A stretch of 36,967 nucleotides of DNA from Ramlibacter sp. (lineage in GTDB: Bacteria > Pseudomonadota > Gammaproteobacteria > Burkholderiales > Burkholderiaceae_C), in assembly GCA_028292195.1 (NCBI GenBank), contig JAQGMU010000381.1, positions 1 to 36,967 of the forward strand, in the 5' to 3' direction. A program made the translations under genes and the position numbers. Position 1 is the first letter of the stretch. Each line of letters starts with the position of its first letter. Shown here piece after piece: positions 17,649 to 24,988 of the stretch. The notes beneath the pieces were generated by a model, which saw only the letters and a program-made list of their open reading frames with translations, made no database searches and was not told the origin of the DNA.

Positions 17649-18572
17649 ATGCCCAACGACGGGACGGACCTGCGTTTTTTCATCGCCATCACCGAGGCCG
17701 GTTCGCTGGCCGAGGCGGCGCGGCGCATGGACGTGACGCCCTCCGCCGTGTCGCAGCACCTGCGCCAGCTGGAAAAGCGCCTCGGGCTGCACCTGGTCCA
17801 CCGCAGCACGCGCCGCTTCAAGCTCACCGACGAAGGCGAGCTGTTCTACGCCGGCGCGCTCGGCGTGCTGGCGCAAATGGACCACCTCATCGACGACCTG
17901 CGCGCCCGCTCCGGTGAAGTCGCAGGCAAGCTGGACGTCTGCGGGCCGCTCGGCTTCGGGCGGCGCTACCTGGCGGCGGCCGTCGCCGAATTCCATGCGC
18001 TGCATCCCAAGCTGCTGGTGTCGCTGAACCTCACGGACATCATGCCGGCGTCCAACGCGCAGCGCTTCGACCTGACGGTCCACATCGGCCACCTCTCGGA
18101 CTCCAGCCTGGTGGCGTACCCGATCGCGCCGAACGCGCGCTACCTCTGCGCCGCGCCGCAATACCTGGCGCGCTGCCCGCCGCTGCTGAAGCCGGACGAC
18201 CTGGCCAGCCACGACTGCCTGGTGCTGCGCGAGAACCAGGAAGACGTGACGCTCTGGCGGCTGCGCAAGAACCGGACGGAAGTGAGCGTGCGCGTGCCAC
18301 CGGTGCTGTGCAGCAACGACGGCGACGTGGTGAAGCAATGGGCGCTGATGGGCAAGGGCATCATGCTGCGTTCCGAGTGGGACGTCGCGGACCACCTGCG
18401 CGCCGGCCGCCTGGCGCGCGTGCTGGCCGACTGGCAATTGCCCGACGCCGACGTGGTGGCCCTGGCCGGCCAGCGCGACAACATGTCGGCGCGGGTCCGG
18501 CTGTTCCTGTCGTTCCTGCAGGAACGCTTCCAGCCGGCGCCGCCCTGGCGCCCGCCAGCGGCCCCGGCCTAG
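17649..18572 (+). CDS. LysR-family transcriptional regulator
   Basis: The protein has 307 residues. An N-terminal winged helix-turn-helix (FIAITEAGSLAEAARRMDVTPSAVSQHLRQLEKRLGLHL, in which SAVSQHLRQLE is the recognition part) is followed by the two-lobe effector domain. SRTRRF-like HRSTRRFKLTDEGELFY fits the GcvA/DsdC-like LysR branch. It begins one base after the stop of the reductase-family gene, so it is the last gene of the D-amino-acid cluster and probably regulates it from within the operon. The C-terminal tail is Pro-rich. The effector is unknown; a D-3-hydroxyamino acid is a natural guess. The longer ORF-track version overlaps the upstream gene and is not used. Confidence 0.9.
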   Translation: MPNDGTDLRFFIAITEAGSLAEAARRMDVTPSAVSQHLRQLEKRLGLHLVHRSTRRFKLTDEGELFYAGALGVLAQMDHLIDDLRARSGEVAGKLDVCGPLGFGRRYLAAAVAEFHALHPKLLVSLNLTDIMPASNAQRFDLTVHIGHLSDSSLVAYPIAPNARYLCAAPQYLARCPPLLKPDDLASHDCLVLRENQEDVTLWRLRKNRTEVSVRVPPVLCSNDGDVVKQWALMGKGIMLRSEWDVADHLRAGRLARVLADWQLPDADVVALAGQRDNMSARVRLFLSFLQERFQPAPPWRPPAAPA

Positions 18573-18600
18573 GCCGCGGCGAAAAGCCGTCCCCCCGGCC

Positions 18601-18619
18601 CCGAGCACCGGTGTCTCGG
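18601..18619. terminator. Weak hairpin between convergent LysR and IclR genes
   Basis: CCGAGCACC and GGTG-T-CTCGG pair with one bulged base, and a 10-bp palindrome GGCCTAGGCC spans the LysR stop codon just upstream. The 81-base convergent gap would be the place for a bidirectional terminator, but there is no T-run, so factor-independent termination is doubtful. Confidence 0.25.
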
Positions 18620-18653
18620 CGATGGCGCGCACGGTGATGGGCGTCCTGCCAGT

Positions 18654-19508
18654 TCAAACCATCTCACCCGCTCCCAACGCGGGCGTCTGTGCAATCCGCT
18701 CCGAAATCGCGGCGCACGCCTCCAGCAACGGCTTCACATAAGCCTGCTCCGGATTCTCCTTCTGCCTGTAAAGCAGCGTGCTGACGCTGATCGCCGCCAC
18801 CGGCATCCCGTGATGCCCGCGGATCACGCCGCCGAAGCAGTAGATGCCGGCCTCGTTTTCCTCGTTGTCCACCGACCACCCCCGCTCGCGTGTCAGCTGC
18901 AGCTCCTTGCGCAGTGCGGCCTTGTCCATCAAGGTGTGCTCGGTATGGCGTCGGAAAGTCAGCCCCTTCATCAGCGGCTCCAGCGCCTCGCCGGGGAGCC
19001 CCGCCAGATATGCCTTGCCAACCGCCGTCGAGTGCATGGTCACGCTGGTGCCGATGCGCGAAGCCATGCGAACCGCACTCGGGCTCTCCAGCTTCTCGAT
19101 GTAGACCATGGTGTTGGCGTTGGGCACGGCCAGGTGCACCGTTTCGCCGGTGATGTCGCGCAGGCGCTTGAGTTCGTCCACCGCCACCAGGCGCATGTCG
19201 GAGCGGCCCCAGCTGCGGCTTGCCAGCTGGATCAGCCGTGGGCCGAGGGCCAGCCCGGTGGCGCCCCGCGCTTCCACCAGCAGCCGCTCGGCCAACAGGC
19301 CGGCGACGATGCGGTGCACGGTGGGCCGGGGATAGCCGCTCGCGCGCATCAGCGCGCTGACATTGGGCATCTCATTCGCGTCGGGCCAGTCGGCCACCAG
19401 CTGCAGCACGTGCATGAACTTCGAAAACGAAGCAGTCCCCGCGACCTGCGCCTGGCCGGGGGCTGCACCTTCTTCACCATCTTCGGATGGCTGGGGGAAT
19501 GACGACAT
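18654..19508 (-). CDS. IclR-family transcriptional regulator
   Basis: The protein has 284 residues from the ATG at 19508; a TTG three codons upstream is the track's start. After a 25-residue acidic, flexible N-terminus comes the IclR helix-turn-helix (ALMRASGYPRPTVHRIVAGLLAERLL). The effector domain follows, with MHSTAVGKAYLAGLPGE and the typical RERGWSVDNEENEAGIYCFGGVIRG. It is the last gene of the minus-strand operon of two SDRs, a Bug/TctC receptor and a cupin, 40 bases behind the second SDR, and presumably controls that operon. Candidate GTCCAT half-sites at the operon's head could be its binding site. The ligand is likely a small carboxylate, as is usual for IclR proteins. Confidence 0.9.
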   Translation of the reverse strand: MSSFPQPSEDGEEGAAPGQAQVAGTASFSKFMHVLQLVADWPDANEMPNVSALMRASGYPRPTVHRIVAGLLAERLLVEARGATGLALGPRLIQLASRSWGRSDMRLVAVDELKRLRDITGETVHLAVPNANTMVYIEKLESPSAVRMASRIGTSVTMHSTAVGKAYLAGLPGEALEPLMKGLTFRRHTEHTLMDKAALRKELQLTRERGWSVDNEENEAGIYCFGGVIRGHHGMPVAAISVSTLLYRQKENPEQAYVKPLLEACAAISERIAQTPALGAGEMV

Positions 19509-19548
19509 GGACGCCAATTATCCGTGCAAGAGCCCGCACGGCTGGCCG

Positions 19549-20268
19549 TCAGGCCACCATGTAGCCGCCGTCCACCGGCAGGATCACGCCTGTCATGAAC
19601 GCCGCCGCCGGCGTGCACAGGAACATCGCCGCGCGCGCCACGTCGTCGGGCGTGCCCCACCGGCCCAGCGGCGTGCGCGCCAGGATCGGGCCCGCGCGGG
19701 CCGGGTCGTCCTGCAGCGCCTTGGTCAGCGGCGTGGCGATCCAGCCCGGCGCCACGGCGTTCACGCGGATGCCGTCGGGTGCATAGGCGATCGCCAGCGA
19801 CTTCGTGAGCTGACCCACGCCGCCCTTGCTGGCGGAGTAGGCGGGCACGAGGCCGCCGCCGAAGAAGGTCAGCATCGACGCCGTGTTGACGATGCAACCG
19901 CGGCGCGCCTTGAGCTTCGCCCGCGTGGCGGAACAGACGCGCATGGTGCCGGTCAGGTTCACCGCCAGCACCTGCTCGAAGACCTCGAGGTCGTGCTCGG
20001 CGCCGCGCTTGATGATGCCGGCGCAGTTGAAGACGATGTCGAGTTCTCCGATGCCGGCGAGGGCGGCGTCCAGGCTGTCCTGCTTGCTGACGTCGGCCTG
20101 CTTCACCGTCACCGCGGCGTCCAGCGTTCCGTCGCCGCCGCCGAGGCCCAGCGCCGTCACCTCCGCACCCAGCGCGGCCAGGTGGTTGGCGATGATGGCG
20201 CCTATGCCTTGCGTGGCACCGGCCACCAGCGCCCGCTTGCCCTTGAACAGTCCGGCCTGGTAGGTCAT
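19549..20268 (-). CDS. SDR-family oxidoreductase
   Basis: This is a 239-residue classical short-chain dehydrogenase. The cofactor motif is GATQGIG near the N-terminus, and NCAG follows. The catalytic Ser lies in NTASML, with the Tyr-x-x-x-Lys in AYSASKGG. The C-terminal GVILPVDGGYMVA is also standard. It would oxidise a secondary alcohol or reduce a ketone with NAD(H) or NADP(H). It starts 7 bases after the Bug/TctC stop and is followed by the IclR regulator. Together with the other SDR of the operon it suggests two redox steps on a hydroxy- or keto-acid, perhaps with opposite stereochemistry. The substrate is not recognisable from sequence. Confidence 0.92.
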   Translation of the reverse strand: MTYQAGLFKGKRALVAGATQGIGAIIANHLAALGAEVTALGLGGGDGTLDAAVTVKQADVSKQDSLDAALAGIGELDIVFNCAGIIKRGAEHDLEVFEQVLAVNLTGTMRVCSATRAKLKARRGCIVNTASMLTFFGGGLVPAYSASKGGVGQLTKSLAIAYAPDGIRVNAVAPGWIATPLTKALQDDPARAGPILARTPLGRWGTPDDVARAAMFLCTPAAAFMTGVILPVDGGYMVA

Positions 20269-20275
20269 GGCTGCT

Positions 20276-21244
20276 TCAGTTCTTGATGCCGAGCTTGGTG
20301 ATCAGCGACTTGAAGTAGGTGTTGTCCCGTGCGATCACCGACTTGAAGCCGACGTCGTCCGCGTAGACGAAGCCCAGGTTCTGCTTGTCCAGCGTTTCGC
20401 GGAAGGCCTGCTCGTTCGATGCATTCAGGGCCAGCTTCTTCAGGTAGGCGATCACTTCGGGCGGCGTGTTCTTCGGCGCCGCCAGGCCGCGCCAGGTGCC
20501 GATGCTCAGGTCGATCTTGCGCTCCTTCAGCGTGGGCACTTTCTCGAAGCCCTTCACGCGCTGGTCGGCCATCACCGCCAGGGTCTTGAGCTTGCCGGCC
20601 GCCACGTAGGTGCTGACTTCGGCCGGGCTCACGGCCGCCGCGTCGACGTGGCCGCCCAGCAGTGCCAGCACACCGGGGCCGGCGCCCTGGAACGGGACGT
20701 GGTTGAACTTCACCCCGGTCTTCTCCTCCAGCGCGGCCGCGGCCAGGTGCCAGATCGAACCGTTGCCGGCATTCGCCACGCCGATCGTGCCCGGCTTGTT
20801 GCGCGCCGCGGCCAGGAATTCCTCGATGGTGTTCCAGGGCGCATCGGCGCGTACGGTGATGGCGGCCGGGTCGGCATTCAATTGCGCGATGGGCTGCAGG
20901 TCCTCGTACGTGATCTTGCCGATGCCCATGTGCGGCAGCGTCGCCAGTTCCACCGTGATGACGGCGAGGCGGTAGCCATCGGGCTTGGAGCTGGCCACGT
21001 CCTGCCAGCCGATGGAGCCGCTGGCGCCGGGCTTGTTCACGATGATGATGCTTTGCGTCGTGTGCTTGCGGCTGGCATCGGCGAAGGAGCGGGCCAGCGC
21101 GTCGGTGCCGCCGCCGGCGGCGAAGGGCACGACCAGTTCGATCGGTTTGTTGGGGAAGTCGGCTTGCGCGTGGACCGCGCCGGCGCCGAGCGCGAACAGG
21201 GCGGCGAGGGCCGTCAGGGCGCGGCGGGTGGTATTGATGGACAT
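20276..21244 (-). CDS. Bug/TctC-family periplasmic solute receptor
   Basis: The protein has 322 residues. A signal peptide (ALTALAALFALGAGAVHAQA) precedes ADFPNKPIELVVPFAAGGGTDALARSF, the standard family opening. NKPGASGSIGWQDVA and VPFQGAGPGVLALLGGHVDA are further hallmarks. GGAG lies about 9 bases upstream of the ATG. It sits between the two SDR genes of the minus-strand operon and most likely delivers the carboxylated substrate they act on. As in the other cluster, no TctA or TctB membrane gene is near. The track's 477-residue version is an upstream extension. Confidence 0.93.
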   Translation of the reverse strand: MSINTTRRALTALAALFALGAGAVHAQADFPNKPIELVVPFAAGGGTDALARSFADASRKHTTQSIIIVNKPGASGSIGWQDVASSKPDGYRLAVITVELATLPHMGIGKITYEDLQPIAQLNADPAAITVRADAPWNTIEEFLAAARNKPGTIGVANAGNGSIWHLAAAALEEKTGVKFNHVPFQGAGPGVLALLGGHVDAAAVSPAEVSTYVAAGKLKTLAVMADQRVKGFEKVPTLKERKIDLSIGTWRGLAAPKNTPPEVIAYLKKLALNASNEQAFRETLDKQNLGFVYADDVGFKSVIARDNTYFKSLITKLGIKN

Positions 21245-21279
21245 GGTTCGGTCTCCGTGGGGTTTTTTGCGAGAGGGGA

Positions 21280-22008
21280 TCAGTAGGTGGCGCGCCCGCC
21301 CGAGAGGTCGAACACGGCGCCGGTATTGAAGCTGCACGAGCCGGAGCAGAGCCAGGCCACCATCTCGGCGACCTCGCTCGGCTCGCCCAGGCGCTGCATG
21401 GGGCTCTTGGAAATCATGGTCTGCACGTGCGCCGGCGCCATCTGGTCCAGGATCGCCGTGCGCACCGCGGCCGGCGCGATCGCGTTGACCAGGATGCCGG
21501 TGGTGGCCAGTTCCTTGCCCAGCGACTTGGTCAGCGCCAGCACGCCGGCCTTGGCCGCGCTGTAGGCGGACGCATTCGGCGTGCCTTCCTTGCCGGCCAG
21601 CGAGGCGATGTTGACGATCCGCCCCTGCCCGGCCTGGCGCATCAGCGGCACCACGGCGCGGCACACGTTGTAGACGCCGACCAGGTTGACGTCGACGATG
21701 CGCGTCCACTGGCCAGGGTCGTAGGCGTCAAGCGGCACGGTAGCGCCGGCGAAGCCTGCGCTGTTGACGAGGAAGTCGATGCGGCCCCAGCGCGCCGCGG
21801 TGTGGGCCGCTGCGCCGTCGACTGCTGCGCGGTCGGTCACGTCGACGCGGATAGCCGTGCCGGCGTTGTCGTCCGCGAGGTCCCACGACACCACGGTGGC
21901 GCCCGCCTCACGCAGTTGCCGCCCCACCTGGGCGCCGATACCGCTGGCCCCGCCGGTGACGACCGCGACCTGCCCCGCGAAGTCGTACTTCGCCTTGTCG
22001 TAAGCCAC
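21280..22008 (-). CDS. SDR-family oxidoreductase
   Basis: The protein has 242 residues from a GTG start at 22008, chosen because the upstream codons of the longer track ORF overlap the cupin gene; the true start is uncertain by several codons. Classical SDR motifs are GGASGIG, NSAG, NIASLAGKEG and the catalytic AYSAAKAG. The C-terminus ends in GAVFDLSGGRATY, where many SDRs read DGG. It lies 5 bases after the cupin stop and 35 bases before the receptor gene. It is distinct from the second SDR of the operon and shares only family-level similarity. Probable role: NAD(P)-dependent alcohol/ketone step in the same pathway; substrate unknown. Confidence 0.9.
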   Translation of the reverse strand: MAYDKAKYDFAGQVAVVTGGASGIGAQVGRQLREAGATVVSWDLADDNAGTAIRVDVTDRAAVDGAAAHTAARWGRIDFLVNSAGFAGATVPLDAYDPGQWTRIVDVNLVGVYNVCRAVVPLMRQAGQGRIVNIASLAGKEGTPNASAYSAAKAGVLALTKSLGKELATTGILVNAIAPAAVRTAILDQMAPAHVQTMISKSPMQRLGEPSEVAEMVAWLCSGSCSFNTGAVFDLSGGRATY

Positions 22009-22013
22009 GGCGG

Positions 22014-22565
22014 TCAGCGGATGAACTGCTTCGTGTAGTCGGCGCCCAGGCCGACGGCTTCGAAGTGCTTGCGGCACATGTCGATCTTGGTGAACACGTC
22101 CTCGTAGCCCATGCCATTGCCGAACGGGTCGGTGTAGTACATGACACCGTTCACCTGGAAGTAGGTGATCATTTCCTCGACGTCTTCCGGCACGTACAGC
22201 GTATGCGTCTCACCGGGCGGCTCGAACACGTAGCTGCCCTCGGTGGCTTCCCAGTCGTGCTCCAGGTACTTCCAGCGGCCCTTCAGCACGAAGCCGTGCA
22301 CGGCCTGCGGATGGCGGTGGCGGCTCAGCACGCCCGACTTGCGCACGCGCAGCAGGTTCATCCAGTAACCCTGGCTGGCGTTCAGGCACAGCGGGCGGAA
22401 CCACACGTTTTCGGCCTGCGGCACCCACAACCTCTCGTCCTGCGGGATGGCGTGCTGCACCACGATCTCCGGCAGCGCGTCCGGCGGGTTCGGGTACTGG
22501 TAGGGCGTCATCGGCTCCTGGTCCAGGCGGTCAACGGGCATCTCGTATCGCCTTGGGGCGTCCAT
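22014..22565 (-). CDS. Cupin protein of the 2,4'-dihydroxyacetophenone dioxygenase family
   Basis: This is a 183-residue single-domain cupin. The metal ligands are expected in SRHRHPQAVHGFVLKG (His-x-His) and in PPGETHTLYV (second cupin motif His). The segment LWVPQAENVWFRPL is typical of proteins annotated as 2,4'-dihydroxyacetophenone dioxygenase-like, which cleave a carbon-carbon bond in aryl-ketone substrates with non-haem iron. The activity of most members is untested. It is first in the minus-strand operon. Later in-frame ATGs exist, notably at 22511 with AGGAG three bases ahead (MTPYQYPNPP), and that start may be the real one because a candidate -10 (TACAAT) lies only about 20 bases before the first ATG. 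Confidence 0.82.
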   Translation of the reverse strand: MDAPRRYEMPVDRLDQEPMTPYQYPNPPDALPEIVVQHAIPQDERLWVPQAENVWFRPLCLNASQGYWMNLLRVRKSGVLSRHRHPQAVHGFVLKGRWKYLEHDWEATEGSYVFEPPGETHTLYVPEDVEEMITYFQVNGVMYYTDPFGNGMGYEDVFTKIDMCRKHFEAVGLGADYTKQFIR

Positions 22566-22597
22566 ATGGTGGATGATTGTCCATATTGTAGATGGAC
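22560..22597. promoter_or_regulatory. Cluster of three GTCCAT half-sites at operon head (candidate operator)
   Basis: GTCCAT (22579-22584) and ATGGAC (22592-22597) form a perfect 6-bp inverted repeat with a 7-base spacer. A third copy, GTCCATAT, starts at 22560, 19 bases before an identical GTCCATAT at 22579. A minus-strand -10-like TACAAT (22590-22585) lies inside the repeat. The location over the start of the cupin-led operon, which ends with an IclR gene, makes IclR autoregulation the simplest reading. The repeats are seen; the function is inferred. Confidence 0.5.
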
Positions 22598-22633
22598 CAT
22601 CCTCCAAATCCACGGGGTTTACCCGGGGTCGCG

Positions 22634-24043
22634 CTACTTCCAGTCGACCGCGCCGAAGTGGTCGTGCCCCAGCAGCGTGTAGAAGATGCCGAAGGTGCCC
22701 CGTGACTGCCCCCGGTTGCCGATGTCCGGATAATTCGCATCCCGCCGGTTCCACAGGTACTTCACCGTGATGGCATGCTGGTCCTTCACCCGCCACGTGT
22801 AGGCGATGTCGGCGCGCGCGATGTTGTCGTGGCCGCCGCGGTTGCCGACGTCCGACACGAAGTATTCGCGCAGGGTGAGGTCCAGCGAGGAGCGGTCGCG
22901 GAAGATCGCCCGCGCCGCCAGCAGCGCCTGCGGCGCCACGCCATAGTGGTAGTCACGGTCCACGCTGGGGGCGGCGCTGTTGATGGTGCCGACGGCGGCA
23001 TAGCCCAGCCCCGCCATCGCGGTGCCCTGCACCACCACGTCGTCGTGGCGCCACTGGCCGGTGGTGCCCAGCGACAGCGCGGTGCTGGAGATGCGGAAGG
23101 TCTGCGGAGAGATGTAGTCGTAGCTGCCGTAAATGCCCCAGATGCCGCGGTAGTTGGGGCCATTCTTGTAGTCGCGCCCGGCCAGCAGGCCGCGCGTCAT
23201 CAGGCTCTCGACGAAGTTGGCGGTCGTCGCCGTCGCCTGGAAGGCGAAGTAGTCGAAGGGGCGGCGGTACTGGTAGCCGTCCTTGCCCGGCATGCCGTAG
23301 TCGAGCGCGAAGTCGGCCTGCGCTTCGTTGCGGACGTTGGCGGCCGAATTGCCCTGGGCGTTCTGCACGGTGCCCATCAGGCCCAGCTGCAAGCGGCTGT
23401 AGTACTCGGCTCCGCGGCTGCTGAACACGGTCTCGGGCCGGTGGCCTTGCAGGTAGCGGTTGAACGCGGTGGAGGGCGAGACCACGGCTGCCACCGTTTC
23501 GCGCCAGAACGGATTCATGCCGCCGCCTTTTTCCAGCACCAGGCTGGCCATGCGGAACAGCGATTCGCCGAGGAAGGTGCCGCCGATGCCGGTGGAGACC
23601 ATGTCGTTGCGCGAAGGCGGCGTGCGCTCGCCCGCGATCTCCCACAGCGCGCTGCCGGCCACCGCATACCCGGCCGACTCCCAGAAGTTGAAGCCGGCCG
23701 AGCGCGCGAAGCCGTAGTACATGGAGCCCTGGTACGGGTGGCCGAGCTGGTTGACGCTGAACGGGTCCCTGTCCACCGTCCAGCTGCTGTGCAGGTTGTG
23801 GTTGATCGAGTCCAGCGTCACCGCGTAGTCGATACGGTCCGTGCCGCAGCAGTAGTTGATTCGGTTGACCAGCAGGTCGAAACCGATGATCTCGTACAGC
23901 GGCAGCAGGTAGTCCGGCTTCTGCGCGGGCAGGGGCGGGTCCGCCACCTGCGCTTGCGCCTGCATCGGCGCCTGAGCGAAGCTCGCTGTGGCCGCGAACA
24001 GCAACAGGAAAGCGGCAATACCACGGGTGTACGGATGGGCCAT
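22634..24043 (-). CDS. DUF3943 outer-membrane-type protein
   Basis: The protein has 469 residues. A signal peptide (GIAAFLLLFAATASFAQA) is followed by a short Gln/Ala/Pro-rich stretch. The DUF3943 core then follows, with FSVNQLGHPYQGSMYYGFARSAGFNFWES and a GGTFLGESLFR segment. The C-terminal half alternates polar and aromatic residues (for example FGIFYTLLGHDHFGAVDWK at the end), as in beta-barrel outer-membrane proteins, though the last residue is Lys rather than the common Phe. The function of the family is unknown. It lies 68 bases upstream of the cupin operon on the same strand, and 165 bases downstream of the hydratase-like gene. It may be independent of both neighbours. Confidence 0.82.
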   Translation of the reverse strand: MAHPYTRGIAAFLLLFAATASFAQAPMQAQAQVADPPLPAQKPDYLLPLYEIIGFDLLVNRINYCCGTDRIDYAVTLDSINHNLHSSWTVDRDPFSVNQLGHPYQGSMYYGFARSAGFNFWESAGYAVAGSALWEIAGERTPPSRNDMVSTGIGGTFLGESLFRMASLVLEKGGGMNPFWRETVAAVVSPSTAFNRYLQGHRPETVFSSRGAEYYSRLQLGLMGTVQNAQGNSAANVRNEAQADFALDYGMPGKDGYQYRRPFDYFAFQATATTANFVESLMTRGLLAGRDYKNGPNYRGIWGIYGSYDYISPQTFRISSTALSLGTTGQWRHDDVVVQGTAMAGLGYAAVGTINSAAPSVDRDYHYGVAPQALLAARAIFRDRSSLDLTLREYFVSDVGNRGGHDNIARADIAYTWRVKDQHAITVKYLWNRRDANYPDIGNRGQSRGTFGIFYTLLGHDHFGAVDWK

Positions 24044-24132
24044 GCGGAATGCTAGGGGCGGGCTTCGGCCTCAGCTGTAGGAGAGATGGCCGTGTTGAGC
24101 CTGGACGCGCCCGCGGCGCCGTACCAGCCCGA

Positions 24133-24148
24133 CCGGCTCGCAAGCCGG
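24133..24148. terminator. Short hairpin after the LysR/hydratase-like pair
   Basis: CCGGCT and AGCCGG pair perfectly around a 4-base loop in the 165-base gap between the hydratase-like gene and the DUF3943 gene. No T-run follows on either strand, so this is a weak candidate terminator. Nothing else notable was seen in the gap. Confidence 0.25.
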
Positions 24149-24208
24149 CGGGCGAGCAGCGTCAGCGCCCAACTGGCGGATCGGGTCGGTCGAGATGCGA
24201 GCTGCGTT

Positions 24209-24988
24209 CTAGCGCCCGACGAACACCGGCTTCTCCTTCGCGAGGAACGCCGCCCGGCCGAGCCGGAAGTCCTCGGTGTCGAAGCACGCGAAGCTTTCGC
24301 GATTCTCGGCTTCCGTCACGGGGCGCGGGTCGGCCAGCCGGCGGGCGAACTTCTTGTGCCAGCGCGCCACCAGGGGCGCGCCTTCGGCGATGCGCTGCGC
24401 GCAAGCGAGAACTTCGGCCGCCACTTCGGCGTCGGGGACGAAGCGCGTGACCAGGCGCTTCTCCCTGGCTTCGGCGGCGCCGAAGATCCGGCCCTCCAGC
24501 AGGATCTCCAGTGCGGCGTCGGCGCCGGCCAGGCGCACCAGCGGCTCCATCTCCGCGTACGCCTCCACCAGCCCGAGGTTCTTCACCGGGACACCGAAGC
24601 GGCTGGACGCGCCGCAGATGCGGATGTCGCACAGCGACGCCAGCAACAGCCCGCCGCCCACGCACAGGCCGTGGATCTGCGCGACCAGGGGGTGCCGGCA
24701 GCTGCGCAAGCTCGTGATCGCCGCGTGCACGACACGGCCGTAGTCGGCCGCCTGCGTGCTGTCGGAGCGTTCGTTCTCGAACTCGCCGATGTCGGCGCCG
24801 GGGCAGAACGCCTTCTCTCCGGCGCCGCGCAGGACGACGCAGCGAATGCTTTCGTCCGCGGAGAGCGTGTCCATCGCCGAAGCGAGCGCAAGCCACATCG
24901 GCTTGCTCATCGCGTTCAGCTTGTCGGGGCGGTTCAGGACGACGGTGGCGATCGCGCCACTGCGTTGGACGAGGATCAGGTCGGTCAT
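24209..24988 (-). CDS. Atypical enoyl-CoA hydratase/isomerase family protein
   Basis: The protein has 259 residues from MTDLILVQRSGAIATVVLNRPDKLNAM. The crotonase fold is clear, with the oxyanion-hole segment AFCPGADIGEFEN and HGLCVGGGLLLASLCD. However, the usual first catalytic Glu (GGGxE) reads Leu in GGGLLLA, and the second region reads FGVPVKNLGL without Glu. It may therefore not be a simple hydratase; other crotonase reactions (isomerase, thioesterase, C-C hydrolysis) are possible. Its ATG overlaps the LysR stop (ATGA), so the two are translationally coupled. Across the divergent promoter lies a CoA-transferase gene, suggesting that this protein acts on the CoA ester it makes. An alternative start lies 12 bases upstream. 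Confidence 0.85.
   Translation of the reverse strand: MTDLILVQRSGAIATVVLNRPDKLNAMSKPMWLALASAMDTLSADESIRCVVLRGAGEKAFCPGADIGEFENERSDSTQAADYGRVVHAAITSLRSCRHPLVAQIHGLCVGGGLLLASLCDIRICGASSRFGVPVKNLGLVEAYAEMEPLVRLAGADAALEILLEGRIFGAAEAREKRLVTRFVPDAEVAAEVLACAQRIAEGAPLVARWHKKFARRLADPRPVTEAENRESFACFDTEDFRLGRAAFLAKEKPVFVGR

Noticed and set aside
15449-17827. 792-residue minus-strand ORF
   Set aside because: Antisense to the DSD1 and ornithine-cyclodeaminase-family genes; composition is typical of a GC-rich shadow frame.
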